Positions 1 to 7,952 of a stretch of DNA of 64,000 bases are shown here, one piece after another; position 1 is the stretch's first letter, and every line of letters starts with the position of its first letter. The position numbers and the translations under genes are program-made. Source of the stretch: Sphingomonas sp. FARSPH (GTDB lineage Bacteria; Pseudomonadota; Alphaproteobacteria; Sphingomonadales; Sphingomonadaceae); assembly GCF_003355005.1 (NCBI RefSeq), contig NZ_CP029985.1:2431001-2495000 (forward strand), in the 5' to 3' direction. The notes below the pieces were generated by a model that was given only the letters and a program-made list of their open reading frames with translations, made no database searches and was not told where the DNA came from.

Positions 1-348
1 CCAGTCGCGCACCATCGGCGCGGCGGCGGGGCTGGTGAAGCGTACGCGCACGCCGTCACCGCTGCCGACGTCGACCGCATCGATCGTCGATCCGGGATAA
101 AGGTGGACGCCGTTCAGCTGGAAATCGCCCGCATCCAGCTTCACCTTGGGCAGCTTGAACTGGCCGTTGAAGCCGGGCAGCGCGACCTTGACCTCGCCCG
201 ACTTGCCATCGATCGCGCCAAGCATATTGCCATCGCTGGCATTGCCATCCGCTACGTTGATCGTGATCGACGTGCCGTCGCCCGGCCGGTCGCAGCCCGT
301 CAGCCACAGCGCCGCAACCAGCGGCAGCCCCGCGATGATCGCCCGCAT
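1..348 (-). CDS. Partial putative lipoprotein (3' end outside window)
   Basis: The visible 116 residues start with a short hydrophobic signal ending in a lipobox, LTGC, with the lipidated cysteine at about residue 19. An exported lipoprotein is therefore likely. The start at 348 is chosen because a GGAGG-type ribosome site lies just upstream and the signal peptide begins there. After the lipobox comes a Gly/Asp-rich stretch with alternating hydrophobic residues, which suggests a beta-rich fold. I do not recognise the family. The reading frame runs off the left edge of the window, so length and C-terminal domains are unknown. Confidence 0.7.
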   Translation of the reverse strand, partial: MRAIIAGLPLVAALWLTGCDRPGDGTSITINVADGNASDGNMLGAIDGKSGEVKVALPGFNGQFKLPKVKLDAGDFQLNGVHLYPGSTIDAVDVGSGDGVRVRFTSPAAAPMVRDW

Positions 349-455
349 CCCATTCTCCTCCCTGGCCATTCCGGCCGTTGTCGCGCCCGCGGCCGCCGAT
401 GGCAAGCCGCCGGCGGGGGTTCCGATCCGCGAAGCCGCGGGGTAGGGGAGCGCCC

Positions 456-1715
456 GTGACCGCGTCTTCCTCCCCCACCGCCGCACCCCCTCATCCCGCC
501 GTCATGCCGGAACCATCGGGCGCGCCGATCGGCTTCGTCGAATTCGTCGCGCTGATCGCCGCGTTGATGTCGCTCGCCGCGCTCGGCATCGATTCGATGC
601 TCCCTGCGCTGCCCGCGATGGGCGCGTCGCTGCATGTCGTCGGCGAGAACCCACGCCAGTTCATCATCACCGCCTTCGTCCTCGGCTTCGGCGTCGCGCA
701 GCTCGTCCATGGCCCGCTCGCCGATCGGTTCGGGCGGCGCGCGGTGTTGCTCTGGTCGCTCGCCGGCTATGCGATCGCCAACGTGCTGTGCGCGATCTCG
801 GCCAGTTTCGTGCTGCTACTGTGCGCGCGCGTCGTCGGCGGGGCGATGATCGCCGCGACTCGCGTCGCAACCGTCGCGCTGGTGCGCGACTGCTATCACG
901 GCCGGCCGATGGCGCGGGTGATGTCGATCGCCTTCATGGTGTTCATGATCGTCCCCGTGCTCGCGCCGACCTTCGGTCAGACGGTGCTGCTGTTCGCGAA
1001 CTGGCGCGGCATCTTCTGGACGATCGCGGTCATCACGATGGCGTTGTTCGCCTGGTTCTACCTGCGCATGCCCGAAACGCTCCGCCCGGATGCGGTGCAG
1101 TCGCTGTCGCCGTCCCGGATCGTCGCGGGCTGGCGACAGACCGTAGGCGACCGCTGGTCGCTCGGTTACACGCTCGCCTCGACCGCGCTCATGGGGGCGC
1201 TGTACGGCTATCTGAACTCGATCCAGCAGATCATGTTCGACACGTTTCACCGGCCGCACCTGCTCGCCGTGATGTTCGCGGCGACGTCGATGCTGATGGC
1301 GGTCGCCAACCTGACCAACGCGCGTCTCGTGCTGAAGCTCGGCACGCGCCTTATCAGCCACAGCGCGCTGACGATGCTGATCGTGCTCAGCGCAATTCAT
1401 CTCGCGCTCGCGTGGAGCGGACACGATTCGCTGGTCAGCTTCGTCCTGCTCCAGGCGTTCACCATGGGCTGCTTCGGCCTTGCGACGTCGAACTTCTCGG
1501 CGATGGCGATGGAGAATATGGGGCGGATCGCCGGCACCGCGTCGAGCGTGCAGGGCTTTACCTCGGTCACCATCGGCGCGCTGCTCGGCGTCGTGATCGG
1601 CCAGGCGTTCGACGGCACCACCGCGCCGCTCGCCGCCGGCTTCCTGCTCGCCGGGCTCGTTGCGGTCGGGTGCGTCGCGGTGACGGAAAAGGGGCGGCTC
1701 TACCGCCCGTTGTGA
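456..1715 (+). CDS. Bcr/CflA-type MFS drug efflux transporter
   Basis: This 419-residue protein has about 12 hydrophobic segments. Between TM2 and TM3 it carries the MFS loop motif GPLADRFGRR, and its overall layout is that of the Bcr/CflA subfamily of drug:H+ antiporters in the inner membrane. The reading frame is open further upstream, but the GTG at 456 is chosen because a GGGGAG ribosome site sits just before it and the residues after it match the usual short cytosolic N-terminus. The substrate cannot be told from sequence; bicyclomycin, chloramphenicol or sulfonamide export are family precedents only. Confidence 0.88.
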   Translation: MTASSSPTAAPPHPAVMPEPSGAPIGFVEFVALIAALMSLAALGIDSMLPALPAMGASLHVVGENPRQFIITAFVLGFGVAQLVHGPLADRFGRRAVLLWSLAGYAIANVLCAISASFVLLLCARVVGGAMIAATRVATVALVRDCYHGRPMARVMSIAFMVFMIVPVLAPTFGQTVLLFANWRGIFWTIAVITMALFAWFYLRMPETLRPDAVQSLSPSRIVAGWRQTVGDRWSLGYTLASTALMGALYGYLNSIQQIMFDTFHRPHLLAVMFAATSMLMAVANLTNARLVLKLGTRLISHSALTMLIVLSAIHLALAWSGHDSLVSFVLLQAFTMGCFGLATSNFSAMAMENMGRIAGTASSVQGFTSVTIGALLGVVIGQAFDGTTAPLAAGFLLAGLVAVGCVAVTEKGRLYRPL

Positions 1716-1726
1716 TCGATCGCGAA

Positions 1727-1752
1727 GGAACCGCCGGGTGCGTCCCGCCGTT
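1727..1752 (+). promoter_or_regulatory. EcfG-type (general stress) promoter motif
   Basis: GGAAC at 1727-1731 is followed after exactly 17 bases by CGTT at 1749-1752. This matches the alphaproteobacterial EcfG consensus GGAAC-N16/17-CGTT. It lies after the stop codon of the exporter gene and 31 bases before the start of the acidic protein, a distance that suits a promoter. The match is read by eye; activity is inferred. Confidence 0.6.
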
Positions 1753-1783
1753 CGCCTTTCCATCAACCATTCAGGAGGGTGCG

Positions 1784-2125
1784 ATGGGCGGACATCAGGT
1801 ACCGGGCATGGGCACGGGCGACGACGGCTATGACGAAGAGGGTTATGACGAAAGCCAGCGTGCCGAAATCCTCGAGGCGACGCGCGACGGTCCGACCGAT
1901 GGCGTCGTGCTGACCGATCTCAACCCCGATCTGGGCGACGGCGACAGCGAGGACGAGGCGCTCGACGACATCGACATGGACGCCGAGGAAGTTGGCGAAA
2001 CCGACGGCGATGCAGAGCGTGACGAGTCCGATGACGACGAAGACGATGCGCAAGAGGATTTCGACGACGACAAAGTCGATGACGAAACGCTCAGCGACCG
2101 TGACGATGACGCATTGCGGCCCTGA
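1784..2125 (+). CDS. Highly acidic hypothetical protein
   Basis: The protein has 113 residues. A perfect AGGAGG ribosome site at 1772-1777 fixes the ATG at 1784. The C-terminal two thirds is dominated by Asp and Glu with very few basic residues. It has no signal peptide, membrane segment or cysteine, so it is probably soluble, strongly negative and perhaps intrinsically disordered. I do not recognise a family. An EcfG-like promoter just upstream and a strong terminator just downstream make it a stand-alone transcription unit, so a role in stress conditions is plausible but unproven. Confidence 0.75.
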   Translation: MGGHQVPGMGTGDDGYDEEGYDESQRAEILEATRDGPTDGVVLTDLNPDLGDGDSEDEALDDIDMDAEEVGETDGDAERDESDDDEDDAQEDFDDDKVDDETLSDRDDDALRP

Positions 2126-2146
2126 TCCTTTTTTCGAGTGATCCCG

Positions 2147-2182
2147 AAATACCACACCAACCTACCGGCTGGTGTGGTATTT
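2147..2182 (+). terminator. Intrinsic terminator after the acidic protein
   Basis: A perfect 13-bp stem (2147-2159 with 2170-2182) closes a 10-base loop. The right arm ends in TTT and a TTTTG run follows. It lies 21 bases after the stop codon of the acidic-protein gene. Confidence 0.85.
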
Positions 2183-2357
2183 TGTTCATGCTAGCGAAAG
2201 AAAGCGTTGCCAATCTGCAACAGGTTTCCGCTTAGTCCCGCTTTCGACGCGTGCACTGCAACAAAGCTTTCACACGGTGGTTTGGATGGGCCTGGGCAGG
2301 CCGGCGATGGGATCGCCAAAGGCCGCCCGAGTTGAGGCAACACAAGGTATTTTCTTT

Positions 2358-2996
2358 ATGCGTAAGCTTGCCCTCGTGGCCGCCGTTGCGGCCGCGTCCT
2401 TCGCCGTCCCCGCGTTCGCGCAGGACATGTCGACGCAGACCACCGATACCGCCGCTCCGGCGCCCAGCGAAGGGCCGCGCGCACCCGATGGCACGCGTGC
2501 CTTCGGTATCGAGCCGTATTTCGGCGTGATGGGCGGCTGGGAGCAGTTCTCGCGTCAGGGCGCCGGCATCCCCGCGCAGCCGCGCGGCTACAAGCTCGAC
2601 GGCGCGCTGGTCGAGGGCGTCGTCGGCGTCAACGTGCCGCTGGGTCCGGTGTTCGTGGGTGCCGAGGGCAGCGTCGCAAAGGGCGTGTCGGGCAACATCG
2701 ACTGGCAGTATGGCGCCTACGGCCGCGCGGGCTTCCGCGCTGGTGACAGCGGCCTGTTCTACGGCAAGGTCGGTTACCGCTGGAACAACTTCGACCATTT
2801 CGCGCCGGGCGTCGTCGGTGACACCAAGTATGATTACCACGGCCTCGTCTATGGCGTCGGCGCGGAAATCGGCCCGAAGGACATCGGTCTCGGCGGCATC
2901 ACCGGCAATTCGGGCGTCCGCTTCCGTCTCGAAGCGACGACCTTCGACAATGCGCACAGCTTCCGCCCGATGGCGGGTTTGATCGCGCACTTCTGA
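2358..2996 (+). CDS. Outer-membrane beta-barrel (opacity/Omp-like) protein
   Basis: The 212-residue protein starts with a clear signal peptide of about 21 residues ending AFA before Gln. The mature part has alternating hydrophobic strands with many Tyr, Phe and Gly residues (such as AYGRAGFRAG and YGKVGYRWNNF) and ends in Phe, the usual C-terminal residue of proteins inserted by the BAM complex. The arrangement fits small 8-stranded barrels of the Omp25/opacity type. The frame is open further upstream, but the signal peptide sets the start at 2358. No pore or binding specificity can be assigned. It stands alone between the terminator upstream and an HNH gene downstream. Confidence 0.82.
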   Translation: MRKLALVAAVAAASFAVPAFAQDMSTQTTDTAAPAPSEGPRAPDGTRAFGIEPYFGVMGGWEQFSRQGAGIPAQPRGYKLDGALVEGVVGVNVPLGPVFVGAEGSVAKGVSGNIDWQYGAYGRAGFRAGDSGLFYGKVGYRWNNFDHFAPGVVGDTKYDYHGLVYGVGAEIGPKDIGLGGITGNSGVRFRLEATTFDNAHSFRPMAGLIAHF

Positions 2997-3103
2997 TCCC
3001 GTCCTCGGGAACAGGCAGGGGCGGGTCCGGCATCAGCCGGGCCCGCCCTTGGCGTATCCGGGCCCCCTTCGCGCGGGGTGCGCGCGTCCCCATATTGCCG
3101 GTG

Positions 3104-3439
3104 ATGGCAGGACGCGTGAAGCGCAGGATCGGGTTGGCGGAGGCGGCCGCGCTCGCGGCGCGTCGGGCGGATCCGATATCCTGTGCCATCTGTGGCCGCA
3201 TGCTGGGCGCCAGGGTCGAATGGCATCATCTCGTGCCCAAATCGGAAGGCGGGCGGGAGACGGCGGCGGTTCATCCGATCTGCCACCGCACCGTCCATGC
3301 GCTGATCCCCAATGCCGACCTTGCCCGCAGCTATGCCGATCCCGCGGCGCTGCGCACGCATCCGGGCATCGCCCGCTTCGTCCGCTGGGTCGCGGACAAG
3401 CCGCCCCACTTCCACGCGCCGACGCGTCGCGGGCGCTGA
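3104..3439 (+). CDS. Small HNH nuclease-like protein
   Basis: The 111-residue protein carries a compact HNH (beta-beta-alpha metal) motif: CAICG, then WHHLVPKSEGG, then HPICHRTVHAL, giving two CxxC-like metal knuckles around the catalytic His pair. This architecture is common in single-domain HNH proteins that nick DNA in repair or mobile contexts. No partner gene is adjacent, so its target is unknown. The start is uncertain: GTG 3101 and TTG 3095 are in frame and no strong ribosome site separates them. Confidence 0.78.
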   Translation: MAGRVKRRIGLAEAAALAARRADPISCAICGRMLGARVEWHHLVPKSEGGRETAAVHPICHRTVHALIPNADLARSYADPAALRTHPGIARFVRWVADKPPHFHAPTRRGR

Positions 3440-3562
3440 ACGGTAAGCGGACGCTGTCCTGCAAGCGCGGATTATGCTACGAAACGGAGACCGATACGCG
3501 ACGCGCTCCTTCGACCGTCAAGATCATTCTGGCCGGCCGATCTGCGCAACAAGATTGCGCGT

Positions 3563-3730
3563 TCAGGTGTCAATTTTGTCAAGACTCGCGGGCGTTCCGG
3601 TGGCGTCGTCGTCCTTCGCGGCCGCTTTCTTGCGATAATGATTCGCGAGCAGCGTCGCGCCCAGGATGAAGCCGCCGGGCGCGAGCAGCACCACGGCGGC
3701 AAGGCCGACCTTGTTCCAACGCTTGTCCAT
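3563..3730 (-). CDS. Small single-pass membrane protein
   Basis: This 55-residue protein has one hydrophobic segment (about residues 7-28, rich in Ala, Val, Leu and Gly), a basic patch HYRKK and an acidic tail (DDDATG). The frame is open to 3787, but the ATG at 3730 gives a sensible membrane protein while the extra N-terminus does not. I do not recognise it. Orientation and isolation between other genes suggest its own promoter in the 95 bases upstream. Confidence 0.5.
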   Translation of the reverse strand: MDKRWNKVGLAAVVLLAPGGFILGATLLANHYRKKAAAKDDDATGTPASLDKIDT

Positions 3731-3825
3731 GGCGCCCGGGTGTAGCGTCGACAGGTGAATGTCACCTTGCGATCGATGCCGTGTCATGGCGCAAGGCGAT
3801 GCCCCCCGTCCGGGCAGGCATCGGA

Positions 3826-4425
3826 TCAGCGGTAGTTGAAGCTGATGCTGATCCGTTCGCCTTTCGCGCCGTTGGGCACCACCTCATGCCGCAGCCAGCT
3901 TTCCCACAGGAACACGCTGCCGGGCTCGGGCACCGCATAGACGAAGGTCCTGAGGTCCTCCGGCGCATCGTCAGCGCGCGTCGGCGCGGCCATCATCATT
4001 GGCAGGCGCGGGTCCTCCAGCTTCAGTGCGCCGGCGCCCGGCGGTACCGCGACGTAGAGCGTCCCCGACACGACGCTGTGGGGGTGGATATGCCCCGAAT
4101 GGCTGCCGCCCGGCTTCAACACGTTGATCCACAGACTGTCGAGCTTGAGCTTGCGGCCAAGGTCGAAGGCGCAATGCTGCGCAAAGGTCGCGACATGCCT
4201 GTTGAGCAGCCGGACGAGATCGGCGAACCGCGGGTCGCGCGCCGGCAGGTCGTTGAGCGAGGCGTAGGAGGTATAGCCGCGATAGCCGTGCGCCTTGCAC
4301 CAGCCGATCCCCGCGCGATCCTCGCGCGCCAGGTCGCGCGCCGCATCCTCCAGTTCGGCGAGCAGCGCGGCATCGCCGAGCGGCGCGTCGTAGAAGCGCG
4401 TCGCGAACAGCGATCGTACCGTCAT
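3826..4425 (-). CDS. TIGR02466-type putative 2OG-Fe(II) oxygenase
   Basis: The 199-residue protein resembles the TIGR02466 family: a double-stranded beta-helix with the metal-ligand region HIHPHSVVSGTLYV and a distal WLRHEV histidine, followed by a short basic stretch for the 2-oxoglutarate carboxylate. Family members are putative iron/2-oxoglutarate dioxygenases of unknown substrate. Its start codon overlaps the stop codon of pth by 4 bases (ATGA), so it is translationally coupled in the rplY-pth operon. This hints at a substrate in the translation apparatus, but that is inference only. Confidence 0.75.
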   Translation of the reverse strand: MTVRSLFATRFYDAPLGDAALLAELEDAARDLAREDRAGIGWCKAHGYRGYTSYASLNDLPARDPRFADLVRLLNRHVATFAQHCAFDLGRKLKLDSLWINVLKPGGSHSGHIHPHSVVSGTLYVAVPPGAGALKLEDPRLPMMMAAPTRADDAPEDLRTFVYAVPEPGSVFLWESWLRHEVVPNGAKGERISISFNYR

Positions 4426-4991
4426 TGCCCCATCCTCAGCGCGACATCGTTCATGAAGCGGACGTCGTCGCCCGCCGCCAGCCACGGCGCTTCCGCGCCG
4501 ACCGCGCCCAGCATGTCGGCAAGCGCGTCCATCTCTGCCTTGGCATAATTGCCCAGCACGTAACCGGTGACGCGATCCTTATGCCCCGGATGACCGATGC
4601 CGAGCCGCACGCGGCGGAACTCGGGCCCCAGATGCTGGTCGGTCGAGCGCAGACCGTTGTGTCCCGCGGTGCCGCCGCCGCGCTTCACCTTGACCCTGAA
4701 CGGCGCAAGGTCGAGCTCGTCGTGGAACACGGTCAGCGCATCGGGGCCGAGCTTATAGAAGCGCAGCGCCTCGCCGATCGCACGGCCGCTTTCGTTCATG
4801 AACGTCGCGGGTTTGAGCAGCACGACCTTCTCCGTCCCGATCCGCCCTTCCTGCGTCCATCCCTGGAACTGCTTCTTTACCGGTGCGAAGCCGTGCATCT
4901 CGGCGATCGTGTCGAGCGCCATAAAGCCGACATTGTGCCGGTGCAGCGCATATTGCGGCCCCGGATTGCCGAGCCCGGCCCAGATTTGCAT
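4422..4991 (-). CDS. pth: Peptidyl-tRNA hydrolase
   Basis: This 189-residue enzyme has all the Pth marks: WAGLGNPGPQYALHRHNVGFMALD at the N-terminus with the catalytic His of the HNVGF motif, KPATFMNESG, and the GGGTAGHNGLRS loop. It cleaves peptidyl-tRNAs dropped by stalled ribosomes, recycling the tRNA in the cytoplasm. Gene order rplY-pth is a common bacterial arrangement. A GC-rich hairpin in the 81-base gap to rplY may lower its expression relative to the ribosomal protein gene. Confidence 0.96.
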   Translation of the reverse strand: MQIWAGLGNPGPQYALHRHNVGFMALDTIAEMHGFAPVKKQFQGWTQEGRIGTEKVVLLKPATFMNESGRAIGEALRFYKLGPDALTVFHDELDLAPFRVKVKRGGGTAGHNGLRSTDQHLGPEFRRVRLGIGHPGHKDRVTGYVLGNYAKAEMDALADMLGAVGAEAPWLAAGDDVRFMNDVALRMGQ

Positions 4992-5014
4992 GCGAAAGGC
5001 TCCAGATACGCGAA

Positions 5015-5044
5015 GGGCAGGGGAGCGTCGCCGCTACCCTGCCC
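5015..5044 (-). terminator. Hairpin between rplY and pth (possible attenuator)
   Basis: Arms GGGCAGGG (5015-5022) and CCCTGCCC (5037-5044) pair perfectly around a 14-base loop. There is no long T run on the minus strand, so it is more likely partial attenuation or an RNA processing site than a full stop. Confidence 0.4.
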
Positions 5045-5072
5045 CGGTGCATAGTCGAAAACGGTGGGGCGA

Positions 5073-5753
5073 TCAGCCCTCGGCCGAATCCTTGTCCGCG
5101 TCGTCGCCCTCGGCGGCTTCGGCTTCGGCAGCTTCAGCGGCCTCGGCGGACTGCGCCTCGGCGACTTCGGCCTCGAGCGCCTCGTCCTCGGCGGTCGGGA
5201 CGGTCGGCGGCACGATCGTCGCGATCGCGAAGTCGCGATCGTCGATCGCGGGCTCGACGCCCTTGGGCAGCGTCACGTCGCTGATGTGGATCGAATCGCC
5301 GATCTCGCGACCCTTGAGGGACACGGTGATCTCGGTCGGAATGTTCGCCGCATCGACGACCAGCTCGACCTCGTGGCGGGTGATGTTGAGCACGCCGCCC
5401 TGCTTCAGGCCGCGGCACTCATCCTCATCCGCGAACACCACCGGCACCGCGACCGTGACGGTCGCGTGCTTGCTAATGCGCAGGAAGTCGGCGTGTGTCG
5501 GACGGTCGGTGACCGGATGGAACGCGACGTCCTTCGGCAGCGTACGCTCGCCGTTGATCATGATGACGGAATTGAAGAAGTGGCCGGTCATCAGCGCCTT
5601 GGTCAGCGCCTTTTCCTCGAGGTGGATCGAGGTCGGTTCCTTGTTCAGGCCGTAGATCACGGCGGGGACGCGGCCGTCACGACGCAGCGCCCGGGAGGCT
5701 CCCTTGCCAACCCGGTCGCGCGTCTCGGCTGCGAGCGTAATGGTCTCGCTCAT
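5073..5753 (-). CDS. rplY: 50S ribosomal protein L25 (CTC/TL5 type)
   Basis: The 226-residue protein has an N-terminal L25 domain that binds 5S rRNA (RDRVGKGASRALRRDGRVPAVIYG, then the LEEKAL region) and the C-terminal beta domain of the long CTC form. It ends in an extended Glu/Ala-rich acidic tail of about 45 residues. It is part of the large ribosomal subunit. It heads the minus-strand operon rplY-pth-oxygenase. The acidic tail is typical of the alphaproteobacterial form and is not a frameshift. Confidence 0.95.
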   Translation of the reverse strand: MSETITLAAETRDRVGKGASRALRRDGRVPAVIYGLNKEPTSIHLEEKALTKALMTGHFFNSVIMINGERTLPKDVAFHPVTDRPTHADFLRISKHATVTVAVPVVFADEDECRGLKQGGVLNITRHEVELVVDAANIPTEITVSLKGREIGDSIHISDVTLPKGVEPAIDDRDFAIATIVPPTVPTAEDEALEAEVAEAQSAEAAEAAEAEAAEGDDADKDSAEG

Positions 5754-5921
5754 GCAGAAATTCTCCGAAACGTGCTAAAAGTTCAGTTCTTCCGGCGCCA
5801 CGCCTCCAGGGATGACCATGGCACGGAAGCCGGCGCGCATAGCGGGAAGCGACGCAAAAGGCAAACGTCGCCTTCGTGGAAGGCGCGGGGCAAGTTGAAG
5901 ACCCGTTCAGGTTGCTTGACC

Positions 5922-5936
5922 GGGCCACCGTGGCCC
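5922..5936. promoter_or_regulatory. Perfect palindrome in the rplY/scoA divergent region
   Basis: GGGCCAC and GTGGCCC flank a single C at 5929, forming a perfect inverted repeat 39 bases before the scoA start, right after a TTGAC element. It could be an operator for the CoA-transferase operon; no regulator gene is adjacent. Confidence 0.3.
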
Positions 5937-5974
5937 CGCTAATCGCGGCTGCGACCACAGGAGAGACAAGGGCG

Positions 5975-6682
5975 ATGAACAAGCTCTATCCGGATGCGAC
6001 GGCTGCGCTCGACGGGCTGCTCCACGACGGCATGACGATCTGCGCGGGCGGATTCGGTTTGTGCGGTATTCCAGAGCGTCTGATCGACGCGATCCAGACC
6101 GCGGGCGTCAAGGATCTGACCATCGCCAGCAACAATGCCGGCATCGATGGCGAAGGGCTCGGCAAGCTGCTGCGCAGCCGCCAGGTCAAGAAGATGATCT
6201 CCAGCTATGTCGGAGAGAACAAAGAGTTCGAGCGGCAATATCTGTCGGGCGAGCTCGAGGTCGAATTCTGCCCGCAGGGCACGCTTGCCGAGCGATGCCG
6301 CGCGGGCGGCGCGGGCATCCCCGGCTTCTACACCAAGACCGGCGTCGGCACCCTGGTCGCGGAGGGCAAGGAGGTGAAGACCTTCGACGGCGAAGACTAT
6401 ATCTTAGAACGCGGCATCCGCGCCGACCTCAGCATCATCAAGGGCTGGAAGGCAGACGAGAGCGGCAATCTGATCTTCCGCAAAACCGCGCGCAACTTCA
6501 ACCAGCCGATGGCGACCGCGGGCCGAATCTGCGTCGCCGAGGTCGAGGAAATCGTTCCCGTCGGCAGCCTCGATCCCGACCATATCCATCTGCCGGGCAT
6601 CTATGTGAAACGGATGATTTTGGGTGCGCCGTACGAGAAGAAAATCGAATTCCGCACGGTGCGCGAGCGCGTCGCGGCATGA
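5975..6682 (+). CDS. scoA: 3-oxoacid CoA-transferase, subunit A
   Basis: The 235-residue protein has the class I CoA-transferase alpha fold with the glycine loop DGMTICAGGFGLCGIPERLI near the N-terminus, and is nearly full length for SCOT/AtoD-type alpha subunits. With ScoB it moves CoA from succinyl-CoA to acetoacetate or a similar 3-oxoacid, feeding ketone bodies into acetyl-CoA metabolism. An AGGAGAG ribosome site supports the ATG at 5975. Unusually, its partner scoB is not next to it: two short genes lie between them, all coupled by overlaps. Confidence 0.93.
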   Translation: MNKLYPDATAALDGLLHDGMTICAGGFGLCGIPERLIDAIQTAGVKDLTIASNNAGIDGEGLGKLLRSRQVKKMISSYVGENKEFERQYLSGELEVEFCPQGTLAERCRAGGAGIPGFYTKTGVGTLVAEGKEVKTFDGEDYILERGIRADLSIIKGWKADESGNLIFRKTARNFNQPMATAGRICVAEVEEIVPVGSLDPDHIHLPGIYVKRMILGAPYEKKIEFRTVRERVAA

Positions 6683-7641
6683 AACGCGCGCTTATTCTCG
6701 CATTGGTCGCGACGACGTTGCTTGCCGGTTGCGGACGGGGGCAGCGCGTCGCGCGGCTCCCCGCGCCGGGACAGCTCTATACCGCCGACGGCCAACTGGT
6801 CCAGGTGACGAAGTTGAAGGCGCTGCCCGCACCCGACGGCAGCATCCCGGCGCCGGCAAACGCACGCGCGGGCAATACCGCGTCGCCGCCGCCGCAATTC
6901 CAGTATCTCTACGGCTCGGGCGAGGCGGATGCGCTGAGCCGCCAGGCGTTTCGCGCGCTCGTCAATTACGCCACCTATCGCCGGGCGAGCGGCGACAGCG
7001 TCGTGCTGAAGCCGGGAGCGACGCTCGATGCGCCGCAATGGGTGCCGTGCGAGGGCAAGCCCCGCGCCGCGATATTCGATGCGGACGAGACGATCCTGCT
7101 CAACCTCGGCGTCGAGGCGCTGGCCGCGCGTAATCCGGGCGCGCCCTTCGATGCGGCGCAATGGGCGCGCTGGGAGCGGACGGGCGCGAAGGGCGTCGCG
7201 CCGGTGCCGGGCGCGGTCGAGGCCTTCGCCGCGCTGCGGGCGGCGGGCGTCGCGGTGATCGTCAACACGAATCGCAGCAGCGCGACCGCGGCCGGCACCG
7301 TTGCGACGCTGAAGGCGGCGGGGCTGGGCGATTTCACGCCGGACACCGACCTGTTCCTGTCCGATGGGCCGAGCGCCAAGGATCCGCGCCGCGCGACGAT
7401 CGCCGCGCGTTACTGCGTCGTTGCGATGGCGGGCGATCAGCTTGGCGATTTCAGCGATCTGTTCGCGCGTTTTCCCACATCCGCCGCGCGTCGCCGCGCC
7501 GTCGACGCCGCGCCGATCGCGCAACTGTGGGGCAATGGCTGGTTCGTCCTGCCCAACCCCGTCTACGGCGCGGGGCTGAAGGGCTCGTATGACGATGTCT
7601 TTCCCGCCGACAGGCGATGGGTCGATGGAGGCGCCGGATGA
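6679..7641 (+). CDS. HAD-superfamily acid phosphatase lipoprotein (P4-like)
   Basis: The 320-residue protein begins with a lipoprotein signal (LLAGC, Cys18) and has the HAD catalytic signature DADET at residues 134-138, where Asp134 is the nucleophile. It fits the class C acid phosphatase / lipoprotein e(P4) 5'-nucleotidase group, which removes phosphate from nucleotides and other monoesters at the cell surface or in the periplasm. Its ATG overlaps the scoA stop by 4 bases. Why a phosphatase sits inside the CoA-transferase operon is unclear; coupling suggests co-production, not shared chemistry. Confidence 0.82.
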   Translation: MKRALILALVATTLLAGCGRGQRVARLPAPGQLYTADGQLVQVTKLKALPAPDGSIPAPANARAGNTASPPPQFQYLYGSGEADALSRQAFRALVNYATYRRASGDSVVLKPGATLDAPQWVPCEGKPRAAIFDADETILLNLGVEALAARNPGAPFDAAQWARWERTGAKGVAPVPGAVEAFAALRAAGVAVIVNTNRSSATAAGTVATLKAAGLGDFTPDTDLFLSDGPSAKDPRRATIAARYCVVAMAGDQLGDFSDLFARFPTSAARRRAVDAAPIAQLWGNGWFVLPNPVYGAGLKGSYDDVFPADRRWVDGGAG

Positions 7642-7952
7642 GCGGGACGCACAAGGGTGAGATCGCGCTGGAGAATGGCGCACCGCTGACCGACGCATCG
7701 GCTGAGGTCGCGCGCATCTGGGTCACGGACGGCGCGGGCAGCTCGGTCTGGATCGATGCCAGCGTGCTTCAGGACCCGATGGTCTTCGGCTATCTGATGG
7801 CCGACACGATCCGGCACGCCGCGCGCGCCTATGCCGGTACCTGGACCCTCGACGAGGGCGAGGCGCTGCAACGGATCGTCGACGGCCTGACGCAGGAGCT
7901 GCGCGAGCAGCGGGTCACGATCACCACCATACAAGAAGGTAGCCTGAACTGA
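7638..7952 (+). CDS. DUF5076-like small protein
   Basis: This is a 104-residue soluble protein without signal peptide, membrane segment or cysteine. It looks like the alphaproteobacterial DUF5076 group from the pattern ARIWVTDGAGSSVWIDASVL and DPMVFGYLMADTIRHAARAY; I recall this family and have not searched it. Its ATG overlaps the phosphatase stop by 4 bases, and its own stop overlaps the scoB start by 1 base (TGATG). The position locks it between the CoA-transferase subunits. The function is unknown. Confidence 0.72.
   Translation: MSGTHKGEIALENGAPLTDASAEVARIWVTDGAGSSVWIDASVLQDPMVFGYLMADTIRHAARAYAGTWTLDEGEALQRIVDGLTQELREQRVTITTIQEGSLN

Noticed and set aside
816..1766. Long minus-strand frame opposite the MFS gene
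   Set aside because: It is a GC-skew artefact: Arg/His-rich low-quality protein opposite a clear transporter frame.
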